Shown piece by piece: positions 1 through 7,141 of a stretch of DNA of 23,604 bases (position 1 is the stretch's first letter; every line of letters starts with the position of its first letter). A program made the translations under genes and the position numbers. The notes under the pieces were generated by a model. The model saw nothing but the letters and a program-made list of their open reading frames with translations, had not been told where the DNA came from and did no database searches. The DNA comes from an uncultured Alphaproteobacteria bacterium (GTDB lineage: Bacteria > Pseudomonadota > Alphaproteobacteria > Sphingomonadales > Sphingomonadaceae): NCBI GenBank assembly GCA_903939555.1, contig CAJAHV010000131.1:1-23604 (forward strand), read 5' to 3'.

Positions 1-1059
1 AACGGCATGGCGGCGATCCTCGTCGAAGCCGGGTCGAGCCTCGAATATTTCACCGGCATCAAATGGTGGCGTTCCGAGCGTCTCACGGCAGTGGTCATCC
101 CGGCGCGGGGGCAGCCGATCATCATCACGCCGTTTTTCGAGGAACCCTCGGTGCGGCAATCGCTGGGTATCCCGGCCGAGGTGCGCGTCTGGCAGGAGGA
201 TGAAAGCCCCCACGCGCTGGTTGCGTCTGCGGTCACCGGGCTTTCGGGCAGCATCGGCATCGAGGAAACCGTGCGCTTCTTCGCCAGCGACGGCCTGGCG
301 CAACTGCTCCCCGGCGTGCGCATCGTGTCGGCCAACCCGGTGGTGCGCGGTTGCCGGATGATCAAGACACCGGCTGAACTGGCCTTGCTGCAAAAGGCCA
401 GCGATGTGACGATCGCGGCCTTCCGCTGGGCTTTCCCACGCATTCGCCTTGGCATGACGCCCGACGATATCGGCGCGCTGTGTGCTGCCGCGATGACCGC
501 GCTTGGCGGCCACGCCGAAGCGCCGCTGGTGTTGCTCGGCGAGGCGTCGGCCTATCCGCATGGATCATCGGCGCCGCAGCAGGTGCGCGCCGGTGAGGTC
601 GTGCTGATTGATGGCGGCTGTTCGGTGGGTGGCTATCAGGCCGATATCTCGCGGACGTTCGTCCCCGGCACGGCCCCCGATGCGGTGCGGCGCGTCTTCG
701 ACACGGTGGCGCAAGGCCAGCAGGTCGCCATGGTGGCGGCGCAGGTCGGCGCACCGGCGGGCAGTGTCGATGATGCGGTGCGGCGCTTCTATGAAAGTCA
801 GGGCTATGGCCCCGGCTATCAGCGCCCCGGCCTGCCGCACCGCACCGGCCATGGCATCGGTATGGACGGGCATGAACCGGTCAATCTCGTCCGTGGCGAG
901 ATGACGCCGCTGGCGGCGGGCATGTGCTTTTCGAACGAGCCGGGCCTGTATTTGCCGGGCAATTTCGGGGTGCGGCTGGAAGATTGCTTCCACATGACGG
1001 CGATGGGGCCGAAATTCTTTTCCATCCCGCCCGTCAGCCTTGCTGCGCCGTTCGGTTGA
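1..1059 (+). CDS. M24 family metallopeptidase (Xaa-Pro dipeptidase/aminopeptidase-like), 5' truncated by window edge
   Basis: This is a pita-bread-fold metallopeptidase of the Xaa-Pro dipeptidase/aminopeptidase type, expected to cleave next to proline. The frame is open from base 1. The first in-frame ATG (base 7) falls inside the creatinase-type N-terminal domain, so the true start lies outside the window. Counting from that ATG, all five usual metal ligands are present: D202 (VLIDGG), D213 (YQADISRTF), H282 (HRTGHGIG), E311 (FSNEPGLY) and E325 (GVRLED). The motif EYFTGIKWWRSER near residue 13 is typical of bacterial homologues of the N-terminal domain. The stop is TGA at 1057. The next gene starts 76 bases on with its own Shine-Dalgarno, so a shared transcript is possible but not shown. 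Whether the protein is exported cannot be seen without the N-terminus. The family call is firm; the substrate is unknown. Confidence 0.93.
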   Translation, partial: NGMAAILVEAGSSLEYFTGIKWWRSERLTAVVIPARGQPIIITPFFEEPSVRQSLGIPAEVRVWQEDESPHALVASAVTGLSGSIGIEETVRFFASDGLAQLLPGVRIVSANPVVRGCRMIKTPAELALLQKASDVTIAAFRWAFPRIRLGMTPDDIGALCAAAMTALGGHAEAPLVLLGEASAYPHGSSAPQQVRAGEVVLIDGGCSVGGYQADISRTFVPGTAPDAVRRVFDTVAQGQQVAMVAAQVGAPAGSVDDAVRRFYESQGYGPGYQRPGLPHRTGHGIGMDGHEPVNLVRGEMTPLAAGMCFSNEPGLYLPGNFGVRLEDCFHMTAMGPKFFSIPPVSLAAPFG

Positions 1060-1135
1060 ACGGCTTGCCAAGCCCGATGCTTCCCGGCACCTTGGGCCAT
1101 ATTAAAAAGCCGTAACAACGGCACCGGGAGGCGGC

Positions 1136-2452
1136 ATGGCAAGCGCGGTGGATGCGACGCCAAAGGAACGGGTCAATTCCGAACGGCTGTTGCTGTGGAC
1201 GCTGCTGGTTGTCTATATTTTCAATTTTCTCGACCGGCAGATCGTCACCATCCTGGCCGAGCCGATCAAGCGCGACCTGGGGCTTTCCGATACGCAATTG
1301 GGGTTGATGACCGGGCTTGCCTTTGCGCTATTCTATGCGCTGCTCGGCATTCCGATCGCCCGCCACGTCGATCGGCCGGGGTCGAACCGGGTCGGGCTGA
1401 TCTCGGTCTCGCTGGTGCTGTGGTCGGGGATGACGGCGCTGTGCGGCCTGGCGCAGAATTTTTCGCAATTGCTGCTCGCCCGCGTCGGGGTCGGGGTCGG
1501 GGAGGCTGGCTGTACGCCGGCGGCGCATTCGCTGATCAGCGACATGGTGCCGGTCGAACGGCGATCCTCGGCGATCGCCTTTTATGGCATGGGCATCCCC
1601 ATCGGCTCGCTGTTAGGGGCGAGCATGGGCGGTTATCTCGCCGATACCGTTGGCTGGCGGCAGGCGTTCCTGGTGGTCGGCGCGCCGGGAGTGGCGCTGG
1701 CGGCGTTTGTCTGGTTGATCCTGCGCGACCCGCGCAAGGCCGGGCTTGCCACGGCGTTGCGGGTTGCTGCGCCGGTTGTGCCGCGCCTGTCGGCCAAGGC
1801 GGCGCTGGCCGAAGTGCTGGGTAGCCGGGCGTTCCTGCTGCTCGCGGTGGCGGGCGGACTGGTGGCGTTCCTCAGTTACGGCAAGGGTGTCTGGACGGCG
1901 GTCTATTTCATGCGCTCGCACGGCCTGTCGGCGACGCAGGTCGGGCTGTGGGCCGGGTTGGTGCTGGGTATTTCGGGGCTTTTCGGCACCTGGGCGGGCG
2001 GCTGGCTGGCGGATCGCTTCGGCAAGCATGACCGGCGCCACATGCTGTCGGCACCGGCGCTGGGCATGGTGGCGGCGGCGCCTATGCTGTTCATGGCCTA
2101 TTCCGTCAGCAACTGGATGGTAGCCATGGCGCTGCTGTTCATCCCGACGTTCCTCAATTCGCTCTATTATGGCCCGACCTATGCGGCGGCGCAGTTGTTG
2201 GTGCGGCCGCAGGCGCGGGCGATGGCGACGGCGGTGATGGTGTTTGCCCAAAATCTTATCGGGCTGGGACTGGGCCCGTTGTTCTTCGGCATGATGTCCG
2301 ATGCCTTCAAGCCGCTGGCGGGTACCGAAAGCGTGCGTTGGGTGTTGTTCGGCGCCGCCTGGCTGGGGCTGGTGCCGGCGTTTTTCTTTTGGCGCGCCAG
2401 CCTCAGGTTGAACCGCGAAATGACGGCAAAAGCGGCATTGACCCTCGGTTGA
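1136..2452 (+). CDS. MFS transporter, spinster-like family
   Basis: A 438-residue inner-membrane transporter of the major facilitator superfamily with about twelve hydrophobic segments. The first helix carries NFLDRQIVTILAEPIKRDLG, the signature of the spinster-like MFS group (aligned with sphingolipid/organic-anion carriers). RVGVGVGEAGCTPAAHSLISD lies in helix 4/5, and a motif-A-like loop (ARHVDRPGSNR, here without the usual second R/K cluster) follows helix 2. In sphingomonads such genes often sit beside catabolic genes; that is general knowledge, not proof of substrate. The start is the ATG at 1136, with GGGAGG at 1126-1131. Only 40 bases separate its stop from the chosen start of the dehalogenase gene, so it may lead that operon and bring in or export its substrate. 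No stop, frameshift or truncation is seen. Confidence 0.9.
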   Translation: MASAVDATPKERVNSERLLLWTLLVVYIFNFLDRQIVTILAEPIKRDLGLSDTQLGLMTGLAFALFYALLGIPIARHVDRPGSNRVGLISVSLVLWSGMTALCGLAQNFSQLLLARVGVGVGEAGCTPAAHSLISDMVPVERRSSAIAFYGMGIPIGSLLGASMGGYLADTVGWRQAFLVVGAPGVALAAFVWLILRDPRKAGLATALRVAAPVVPRLSAKAALAEVLGSRAFLLLAVAGGLVAFLSYGKGVWTAVYFMRSHGLSATQVGLWAGLVLGISGLFGTWAGGWLADRFGKHDRRHMLSAPALGMVAAAPMLFMAYSVSNWMVAMALLFIPTFLNSLYYGPTYAAAQLLVRPQARAMATAVMVFAQNLIGLGLGPLFFGMMSDAFKPLAGTESVRWVLFGAAWLGLVPAFFFWRASLRLNREMTAKAALTLG

Positions 2453-2480
2453 AATAGTGACACTTACGGTGTCAAAACAT

Positions 2481-2486
2481 GGGGAG
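2481..2486 (+). promoter_or_regulatory. Shine-Dalgarno that decides the dehalogenase start
   Basis: GGGGAG lies 6 bases before the ATG at 2493 and 3 bases before the ATG at 2490. An upstream in-frame GTG at 2457 would be the longest-ORF start but has no such site and would add residues not found in the family. The ATG at 2493 gives 308 residues beginning MQVLRTPDEAF, matching the start and length of DhlA (310 residues, with RTPDQRF near its start). Confidence 0.8.
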
Positions 2487-2492
2487 CTAATG

Positions 2493-3419
2493 ATGCAGGT
2501 GCTGCGAACGCCCGATGAAGCCTTTGCCGGGATTGCTGATTTCCCCTTTGCGCCGCACTATGCCGAAGTGACCGATGCTGATGGCACGGCGCTGCGCATC
2601 CATTATATCTATGAAGGCCCGGCCGACGCCGCCCCCGTGCTGCTGATGCATGGCGAGCCGAGCTGGTCGTATCTTTACCGCAAGTTCGTCGGGCCGCTGG
2701 CCGCCGCCGGACATCGCGTCATCGCCCCCGATCTTATCGGTTTCGGCAAATCGGACAAATTGGCCGCGCGCGCCGATTATACTTATGAAAGCCATGTCGC
2801 CTGGATGAGCGCGTGGCTGGTCGCGCTCGACCTGCGCAACATCACGCTGTTCTGCCAGGATTGGGGCGGGCTGATCGGGCTGCGGCTGGTCGCGGCCTTT
2901 CCCGACCGCTTTGCCCGGCTGGTCATCGCCAATACCGGCATGCCGACCGGTACCGGGATGAGCGACGGTTTCCAGCAATGGCTGACGATCAGCCAGACCA
3001 TCCCGAATTTCCCGGCCGGCATGATCGTCAACATGGGTACGTCGCGCGAATTGTCGCCGGCCGAAATCGCTGCTTATGATGCACCGTTTCCGGACGAGAC
3101 GTTCAAGGAGGGCGCCCGGCAGTTTCCGACGCTGGTGCCGGTCACCCCCGAACATGGCTCGGTGGCCGAAAATATCGCGGCGTGGCAGGTGCTCGAAGCC
3201 TTCGAAAAACCGGTGCTCACCTGTTTTTCCGACAATGACCCGGTAACCAAGGGTGGCGAGGCGGCGATCATCGCCCGCATCCCCGGTGCAAAGGGCCAGC
3301 CGCACGTCATCATCCCCGGTGGGCATTTCCTGCAGGAAGATGCCTCCGAACAGCTTGTTGCGCTTATCAACGATTTCATCGCCAATAATTCCACCGCCAA
3401 CAATTCTACAGGGGCCTGA
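2493..3419 (+). CDS. dhlA-like: haloalkane dehalogenase, subfamily HLD-I (DhlA-like)
   Basis: An alpha/beta hydrolase of 308 residues that should hydrolyse carbon-halogen bonds to an alcohol, halide and proton in the cytoplasm. The HLD-I active site looks complete. It has the HGEPSW oxyanion segment (53-58), the nucleophile D123 followed by the halide-binding W124 (CQDWGG), and a cap-domain tryptophan W163 (QQWLTISQ) as probable second halide ligand. D249 in FSDNDPVT is the probable catalytic acid and H278 in GGHF the base. APDLIGFGKSDK and LDLRNITL closely match DhlA. The C-terminus ends in an odd duplicated ANNST segment. The stop is 4 bases before the next gene, so the genes are co-transcribed. 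HLD-I proteins are often annotated without a known natural halogenated substrate; true activity and substrate are unproven. Confidence 0.9.
   Translation: MQVLRTPDEAFAGIADFPFAPHYAEVTDADGTALRIHYIYEGPADAAPVLLMHGEPSWSYLYRKFVGPLAAAGHRVIAPDLIGFGKSDKLAARADYTYESHVAWMSAWLVALDLRNITLFCQDWGGLIGLRLVAAFPDRFARLVIANTGMPTGTGMSDGFQQWLTISQTIPNFPAGMIVNMGTSRELSPAEIAAYDAPFPDETFKEGARQFPTLVPVTPEHGSVAENIAAWQVLEAFEKPVLTCFSDNDPVTKGGEAAIIARIPGAKGQPHVIIPGGHFLQEDASEQLVALINDFIANNSTANNSTGA
3381..3410 (+). repeat. 15-base tandem duplication at the dehalogenase C-terminus
   Basis: Two consecutive 15-base units, 3381-3395 and 3396-3410, differ at three positions and encode ANNST twice. They lie just before the stop codon and extend the dehalogenase tail beyond the last helix (LVALINDFI). 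Confidence 0.75.
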
Positions 3420-3423
3420 TCCG

Positions 3424-3849
3424 ATGCAAGTACTCAACGAAGTCATGCCCCGTTCCGACGCGGCACAGGCGTTTTTCGGCGATGCCGCGCACGGCCCGAT
3501 GGTCATGGTCAATTTGCTCAAGTTCAAGGACAAGGCCGAATATCCCGACGGCCACGCCAACGCCGGGATGACCGGCAAGGAAGCCTATGCCGTTTATGGC
3601 GCCGCCGTGATGAAATGCCTTGAAATGGTCGGCGGCAGGGGGCTGTTCAGCGCCGATGTTTCGGGCCTGATGCTCGGCGACGTCGAGGAATTGTGGGACA
3701 TGGTGGCGCTCGCCTATTACCCCAGTCCGCAGGCAATGCTGCAGATGGTCGGCCTGCCCGAATATCAGGGGATCGAGATCCACCGCTTCGCCGGGCTCAA
3801 GGGCCAGCTCAACATCCGCACCCGTGCACCGGGGATGTCGGTGCTGTGA
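3424..3849 (+). CDS. DUF1330-like protein
   Basis: A 141-residue soluble protein resembling the DUF1330 group of the dimeric alpha-beta-barrel (ferredoxin-like) superfamily. Recognisable parts are PMVMVNLLKFKDKAEYPDG (about residues 21-39), a central KEAYAVYGAAV helix and a late MLQMVGLPEYQGIEIHRF segment. DUF1330 has no established reaction; relatives of this fold include small monooxygenases, stress-response barrels and ligand-binding proteins. The chosen ATG at 3424 lies 4 bases after the dehalogenase stop. The frame is open further upstream, but that would overlap the dehalogenase coding region in another frame. The end overlaps the next gene by 4 bases (GTGA), so translation is probably coupled. 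It may be an auxiliary or catalytic partner in the operon; function is unknown. Confidence 0.8.
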   Translation: MQVLNEVMPRSDAAQAFFGDAAHGPMVMVNLLKFKDKAEYPDGHANAGMTGKEAYAVYGAAVMKCLEMVGGRGLFSADVSGLMLGDVEELWDMVALAYYPSPQAMLQMVGLPEYQGIEIHRFAGLKGQLNIRTRAPGMSVL

Positions 3850-4499
3850 CCACGCCGGCCTTCGACGTTTTCTGGTCGTTCCGCTCGCCCTATTCCTATC
3901 TGCTGACACCGCGGCTGGTCGAACTGGTGCGGGAATTCGATGTGACCTGCAACGTCCGCATCGTCTATCCGATCGCGGTGCGGCAGGCGGATTTCTTCAG
4001 CAATGCCGATCCGCTGTGGTTCTTCTACCTGATGAAGGACACCTATCGCACCGCGCAATTCCTTGGCCTGCCCTATCGCTGGCCCAGCCCTGACCCGGTG
4101 TACATGGACCCGGCGACGCGCAGCTACCCCAAGGAGCAGCCGCACATCCACCGGCTCAGCCATCTTGGTGTTGCTGCCGCCGAACGCGGGCGCGGGCTTG
4201 AGTTTATCAGCGAAGTCAGCATGCTGATCTGGAACGGCGCGACCGACAATTGGCACGAGGGCGACCATCTGGCGAACGCTGCGGCCCGCGCCGGGCTTGA
4301 TCTGGCCGAAATGGATGCGGCGGTCGCGGCCGACACGGCGCACTTCGTCGCGCAGATCGAAACCAATCAGGTCGACCAGCGCAAGGGCGGCCATTACGGC
4401 GTGCCGTTGATGGTGCATGATGACGAGCCCTTCTTTGGTCAGGACCGGTTTGACCAATTGAAATGGCGGCTCGAGCAAAAGGGCCTGCACCGCCGGTGA
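3846..4499 (+). CDS. DsbA-fold protein, 2-hydroxychromene-2-carboxylate isomerase-like (GST kappa relative)
   Basis: A 217-residue thioredoxin-fold protein of the DsbA/kappa-GST/HCCA isomerase group. The N-terminus VFWSFRSPYSYL matches the FxSPYSY signature, with S14 at the position of the glutathione-activating serine and no CXXC, so it is not a disulfide oxidoreductase. An all-alpha insertion and the late KGGHYGVPLMVHDDEPFFGQDR motif (cis-proline GVP) complete the fold. HCCA isomerase uses glutathione to isomerise a ring-cleavage product of naphthalene-type compounds; here the substrate is unknown. The start is a GTG at 3846 overlapping the previous TGA (GTGA). A far upstream ATG would overlap DUF1330. 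The stop again overlaps the next gene by GTGA. It is one of two glutathione-linked families in the neighbourhood. Confidence 0.85.
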   Translation: MTTPAFDVFWSFRSPYSYLLTPRLVELVREFDVTCNVRIVYPIAVRQADFFSNADPLWFFYLMKDTYRTAQFLGLPYRWPSPDPVYMDPATRSYPKEQPHIHRLSHLGVAAAERGRGLEFISEVSMLIWNGATDNWHEGDHLANAAARAGLDLAEMDAAVAADTAHFVAQIETNQVDQRKGGHYGVPLMVHDDEPFFGQDRFDQLKWRLEQKGLHRR

Positions 4500-5290
4500 G
4501 CCCCGAAGTCATCGCCATCCCTGCGATCTATGCCGGCTTCGCTGCGCTCGAGATTGCCCGCACCCGGTTTTTCAGCAAGCCGAAGCAGACCCGCGGTGAT
4601 GCGGTAGTCGAAATCGTCAGCAGCGTCGCGCTGCTCGCGCTTGTCCAGCCCATGGTCATCCTGGCGGCGCTGGCGCTATCGGCCTGGGCGTTGCCGGGGG
4701 CGCGTGACGCGCTGGTGGGGCTGCCGCTCATCGCCAAGGTGGCGCTGTTCCTCGTCCTTGACGACATGCTGCAATATTGGTGGCACCGCGCCTCGCACAG
4801 CCTGCCCTGGTTGTACAATCTCCACCGCGCGCACCACAGCGGCGAATATCTGTCGGTGCGCGTCGTCTATCGCAACAACCTGTTCTATTATGCACTGATG
4901 CCCAGCCTGTGGTGCACCGGAGCCTTGATCTACATGGGCCTGGCGCCGGTCTATGTCGGCTATGTCATCGTCAAGCAGACCGTCATCATCGCTGCGCATT
5001 GTGATGTGCGCTGGGATGCGCCGCTGTATCGCATAAAGGCGCTGTCGCCGCTGATGTGGGTGGTGGAGCGGCTGATCTCGACACCGTCGACCCACAGCGC
5101 TCACCACGGCCAGCACCGGTCCGATGGCGTGACCCATTACAAGGGCAATTTCGGCAATCTGCTGTTCCTGTGGGACATGCTGTTCGGCACGGCGAAGATC
5201 ACCCGCCGCTATCCCGCCGCCATCGGTATCGAGAATCTGGCGCCGATATCGGCCGGCGCGCAATTGCTCTGGCCGCTTATCCGGCGTTGA
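4496..5290 (+). CDS. sterol desaturase / fatty acid hydroxylase family membrane protein
   Basis: A 264-residue integral membrane di-iron oxygenase of the fatty acid hydroxylase superfamily. The histidine clusters are complete: HRASH (residues 97-101), HRAHH (110-114), H168 in IIAAHCD, and HSAHH (200-204), the last after STPST. Several hydrophobic helices flank them (about 3-20, 38-66, 78-92, 130-166). Members hydroxylate or desaturate lipids, sterols or carotenoids using O2 and an electron donor. The start is the GTG at 4496 in a GTGA overlap with the preceding gene; an ATG at 4463 in the same frame would overlap it by 37 bases. The last 14 bases overlap the oppositely oriented DUF1275 gene. 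It closes the dehalogenase operon, suggesting the substrate is hydrophobic, but that is inference. Confidence 0.88.
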   Translation: MSPEVIAIPAIYAGFAALEIARTRFFSKPKQTRGDAVVEIVSSVALLALVQPMVILAALALSAWALPGARDALVGLPLIAKVALFLVLDDMLQYWWHRASHSLPWLYNLHRAHHSGEYLSVRVVYRNNLFYYALMPSLWCTGALIYMGLAPVYVGYVIVKQTVIIAAHCDVRWDAPLYRIKALSPLMWVVERLISTPSTHSAHHGQHRSDGVTHYKGNFGNLLFLWDMLFGTAKITRRYPAAIGIENLAPISAGAQLLWPLIRR

Positions 5291-5918
5291 GTTCGAGCCG
5301 GTGGCTCAGCACTGCCAGTAGCAGCGCCGCGCCCGCCGCCACCCACAACCCACCGAGCCCGAGCAGGGGCCACAGCGCCGCGCCCGCCACTGCGCCGCAA
5401 ACCATCGCCAGCCACAGCGCCAGGAACGGCACAAAGGCCCAGCGGCGGCGCCCGGTCAGCGCCCCGGCCAGCCGCTGCCCGACTTTGACGAGGTTGCCGG
5501 TCATGTAGGTCAGGCTGATCCGCACCTCGCCATCGGCTTCGAAGACGGTATTTTCCGCCCCCATGGCAAAGGCGGTGACAAGGAAGGCCGCCGTCAGCCA
5601 GCCGAGCGCCGCAAGCGTTGCCGCCAGTGCCAGCACCGCCGCCAGCAGCACAAGCACCGCCGGCCGGTGCCAGCGCGCCGCAGCCCGGCCGATCAGGCTG
5701 CCCGCCATCACGCCGGTGACGAACAACAGGATCAGCGCGGCGGCGAGCGTGGCATGGCCGCCGCTGGTCATTACGCCCACCCCCAGACGGGTGGAATTGC
5801 CGCTCATGAACGACAGGAAAAAGCCCCCCGTTGCAATGAAGCCGGTCGCATCGACAAAACCGGCAAGCCCGGCAAGGCCGCTGGCGAGGCGCTGGTTATG
5901 GCGATCAAGATCGTGCAT
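5277..5918 (-). CDS. DUF1275 (YoaK-like) membrane protein
   Basis: A 213-residue protein with about six membrane segments. It has the DUF1275 signatures GLAGFVDATGFIATGGFFLSF and MSGNSTRLG near the N-terminus, and the internally repeated YMTGNLVKVGQRL in the second half. The reaction or transported solute of this family is not known. The ATG at 5918 is preceded by AAGG with an 8-base spacer. A longer in-frame extension to 6182 would run across the preceding gene and is arginine-rich noise. It lies 17 bases after the beta-propeller gene stop, so it is probably the last gene of the minus-strand sulfatase operon. Its 3' end overlaps the plus-strand hydroxylase by 14 bases. Confidence 0.87.
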   Translation of the reverse strand: MHDLDRHNQRLASGLAGLAGFVDATGFIATGGFFLSFMSGNSTRLGVGVMTSGGHATLAAALILLFVTGVMAGSLIGRAAARWHRPAVLVLLAAVLALAATLAALGWLTAAFLVTAFAMGAENTVFEADGEVRISLTYMTGNLVKVGQRLAGALTGRRRWAFVPFLALWLAMVCGAVAGAALWPLLGLGGLWVAAGAALLLAVLSHRLELNAG

Positions 5919-5935
5919 CGCGACAGCCTTACCGG

Positions 5936-7141
5936 CTATCCGCTGAAAATCCGAGCCAGCTTGTCCATCCCGCACCAATAGATGTCGTCGTTCCAGCCGG
6001 GTGACGGGAAAACCACTCCCTGCATCAGCCCGCCGAGCCGGACGCGGCCGCGTTCGGCTCCAGTGGCGATGTCGAGGGTCACCAGCCATTCGCCGCCGCG
6101 GCCATGGTCGTTGGTGACGATCGTGCCGGTGGCGGGGAACAGCAGCATATGGCTGGCGCAGCCGATGTCGCGGCGGCACCAAAGCGGTTTCAGATCGAAC
6201 CCGAATGCCTGCAGCACGCGGTTGGCGCTGTCATAGGCGATGACGATGCGGCGGTCGGTGTCGACCAGCGGCGGATTGGTGATGCTGCCGCCGGGCAGGC
6301 CGCTGACCGTGACGCCGGCATGGTCGGCCGCGTCAGCGAGCGCGACCCGCAACAGACGGTTGGCACTTGGCAGCACGCCCGCCCGGGTCATGCTGGTACG
6401 GTAGCGATGCGCGCCATTGTCCATGAACCAGGCGTGGCCGCCGGCGATGACGGCATCCCAACCAAAGCTCGTGCCGCTGTCACGCCGATAGGCCCAATGC
6501 CAGTCGGGATCGACCTGCAACGCCCCGTCATGCCACGTCACCCGCCGGATCGTGTCGACACCGACGACATAGACGGTGTCACCATCGGCGCTCAACCGCG
6601 CCACCGATGCATCGGGCAGGGTGACGGCTGCCACCTCGCACAGTCGTTCCGGATCGATCAGGGTCAACCGCGCCGGCTGGGTTTCGGACAGGTTCTTGGT
6701 GGCGATCAGGCCACAGGCGAGGATGACGAAGCTGTTCCACGGCGCGTCGACCGGCAGTTGCAACCGACCCTTGATGCGGCAATCGCGATCGAGCCGGTGC
6801 AACCAGCGGCCATAGACGACATACAGGTCGCCATTGGGGTGCAACGCCATGCCGCCCGGCCACATCGGCCCGCCCGGCAGGCGCGGCGAGGCCTGCTGCG
6901 TCTTGAGGGTGATCGGGTCGATGCGTTCGACCCGCGCGGTTGTCGGCAGGCCGAAACGGGCCCGCAGCGCGCTGTGGGTGAGCAGGAAAACCTCTCCCGG
7001 CGCGCCGAGGATCGTCATCGTCGACAACAGGGTGCGGCGCACCGTGGCACGCAGCGCGCCGGTTGGCGGCTGGCCACTGGCGATTTGCAGCCGTGCCGGC
7101 CCGCCATCTTCGGCCGGCCAGGGGCTGGACACGCCGGTCAC
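5936..7141 (-). CDS. beta-propeller-like protein of unknown function, coupled to sulfatase
   Basis: A 401-residue soluble protein without a signal peptide. It shows repeated blade-like strands ending in D-x-x-T/R turns, for example GGMALHPNGDLYVVYGRWLHR, ARLSADGDTVYVVG and GTIVTNDHGRGGEWLVTLD, resembling WD40/PQQ/SMP-30-like propellers. No catalytic motif is recognised. The start is a GTG at 7141 that overlaps the sulfatase TGA (GTGA), which argues for translational coupling. No better ATG start with an SD was found near the beginning of the conserved-looking region. Possible roles are a lactonase or quinoprotein-like enzyme, or a scaffold or sensor for the desulfated product; none is shown. 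It precedes DUF1275 by 17 bases. Confidence 0.7.
   Translation of the reverse strand: MTGVSSPWPAEDGGPARLQIASGQPPTGALRATVRRTLLSTMTILGAPGEVFLLTHSALRARFGLPTTARVERIDPITLKTQQASPRLPGGPMWPGGMALHPNGDLYVVYGRWLHRLDRDCRIKGRLQLPVDAPWNSFVILACGLIATKNLSETQPARLTLIDPERLCEVAAVTLPDASVARLSADGDTVYVVGVDTIRRVTWHDGALQVDPDWHWAYRRDSGTSFGWDAVIAGGHAWFMDNGAHRYRTSMTRAGVLPSANRLLRVALADAADHAGVTVSGLPGGSITNPPLVDTDRRIVIAYDSANRVLQAFGFDLKPLWCRRDIGCASHMLLFPATGTIVTNDHGRGGEWLVTLDIATGAERGRVRLGGLMQGVVFPSPGWNDDIYWCGMDKLARIFSG

Noticed and set aside
1486..1505. G-rich repeat (GGGGTC three times) that might form a quadruplex
   Set aside because: It encodes the conserved VGVGVGEAG of spinster-type transporters and the last G-run is short, so coding explains it.
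2487..3578. 363-codon minus-strand frame opposite the dehalogenase
   Set aside because: Shadow of the dehalogenase and DUF1330 genes, whose active-site and family motifs are clear.
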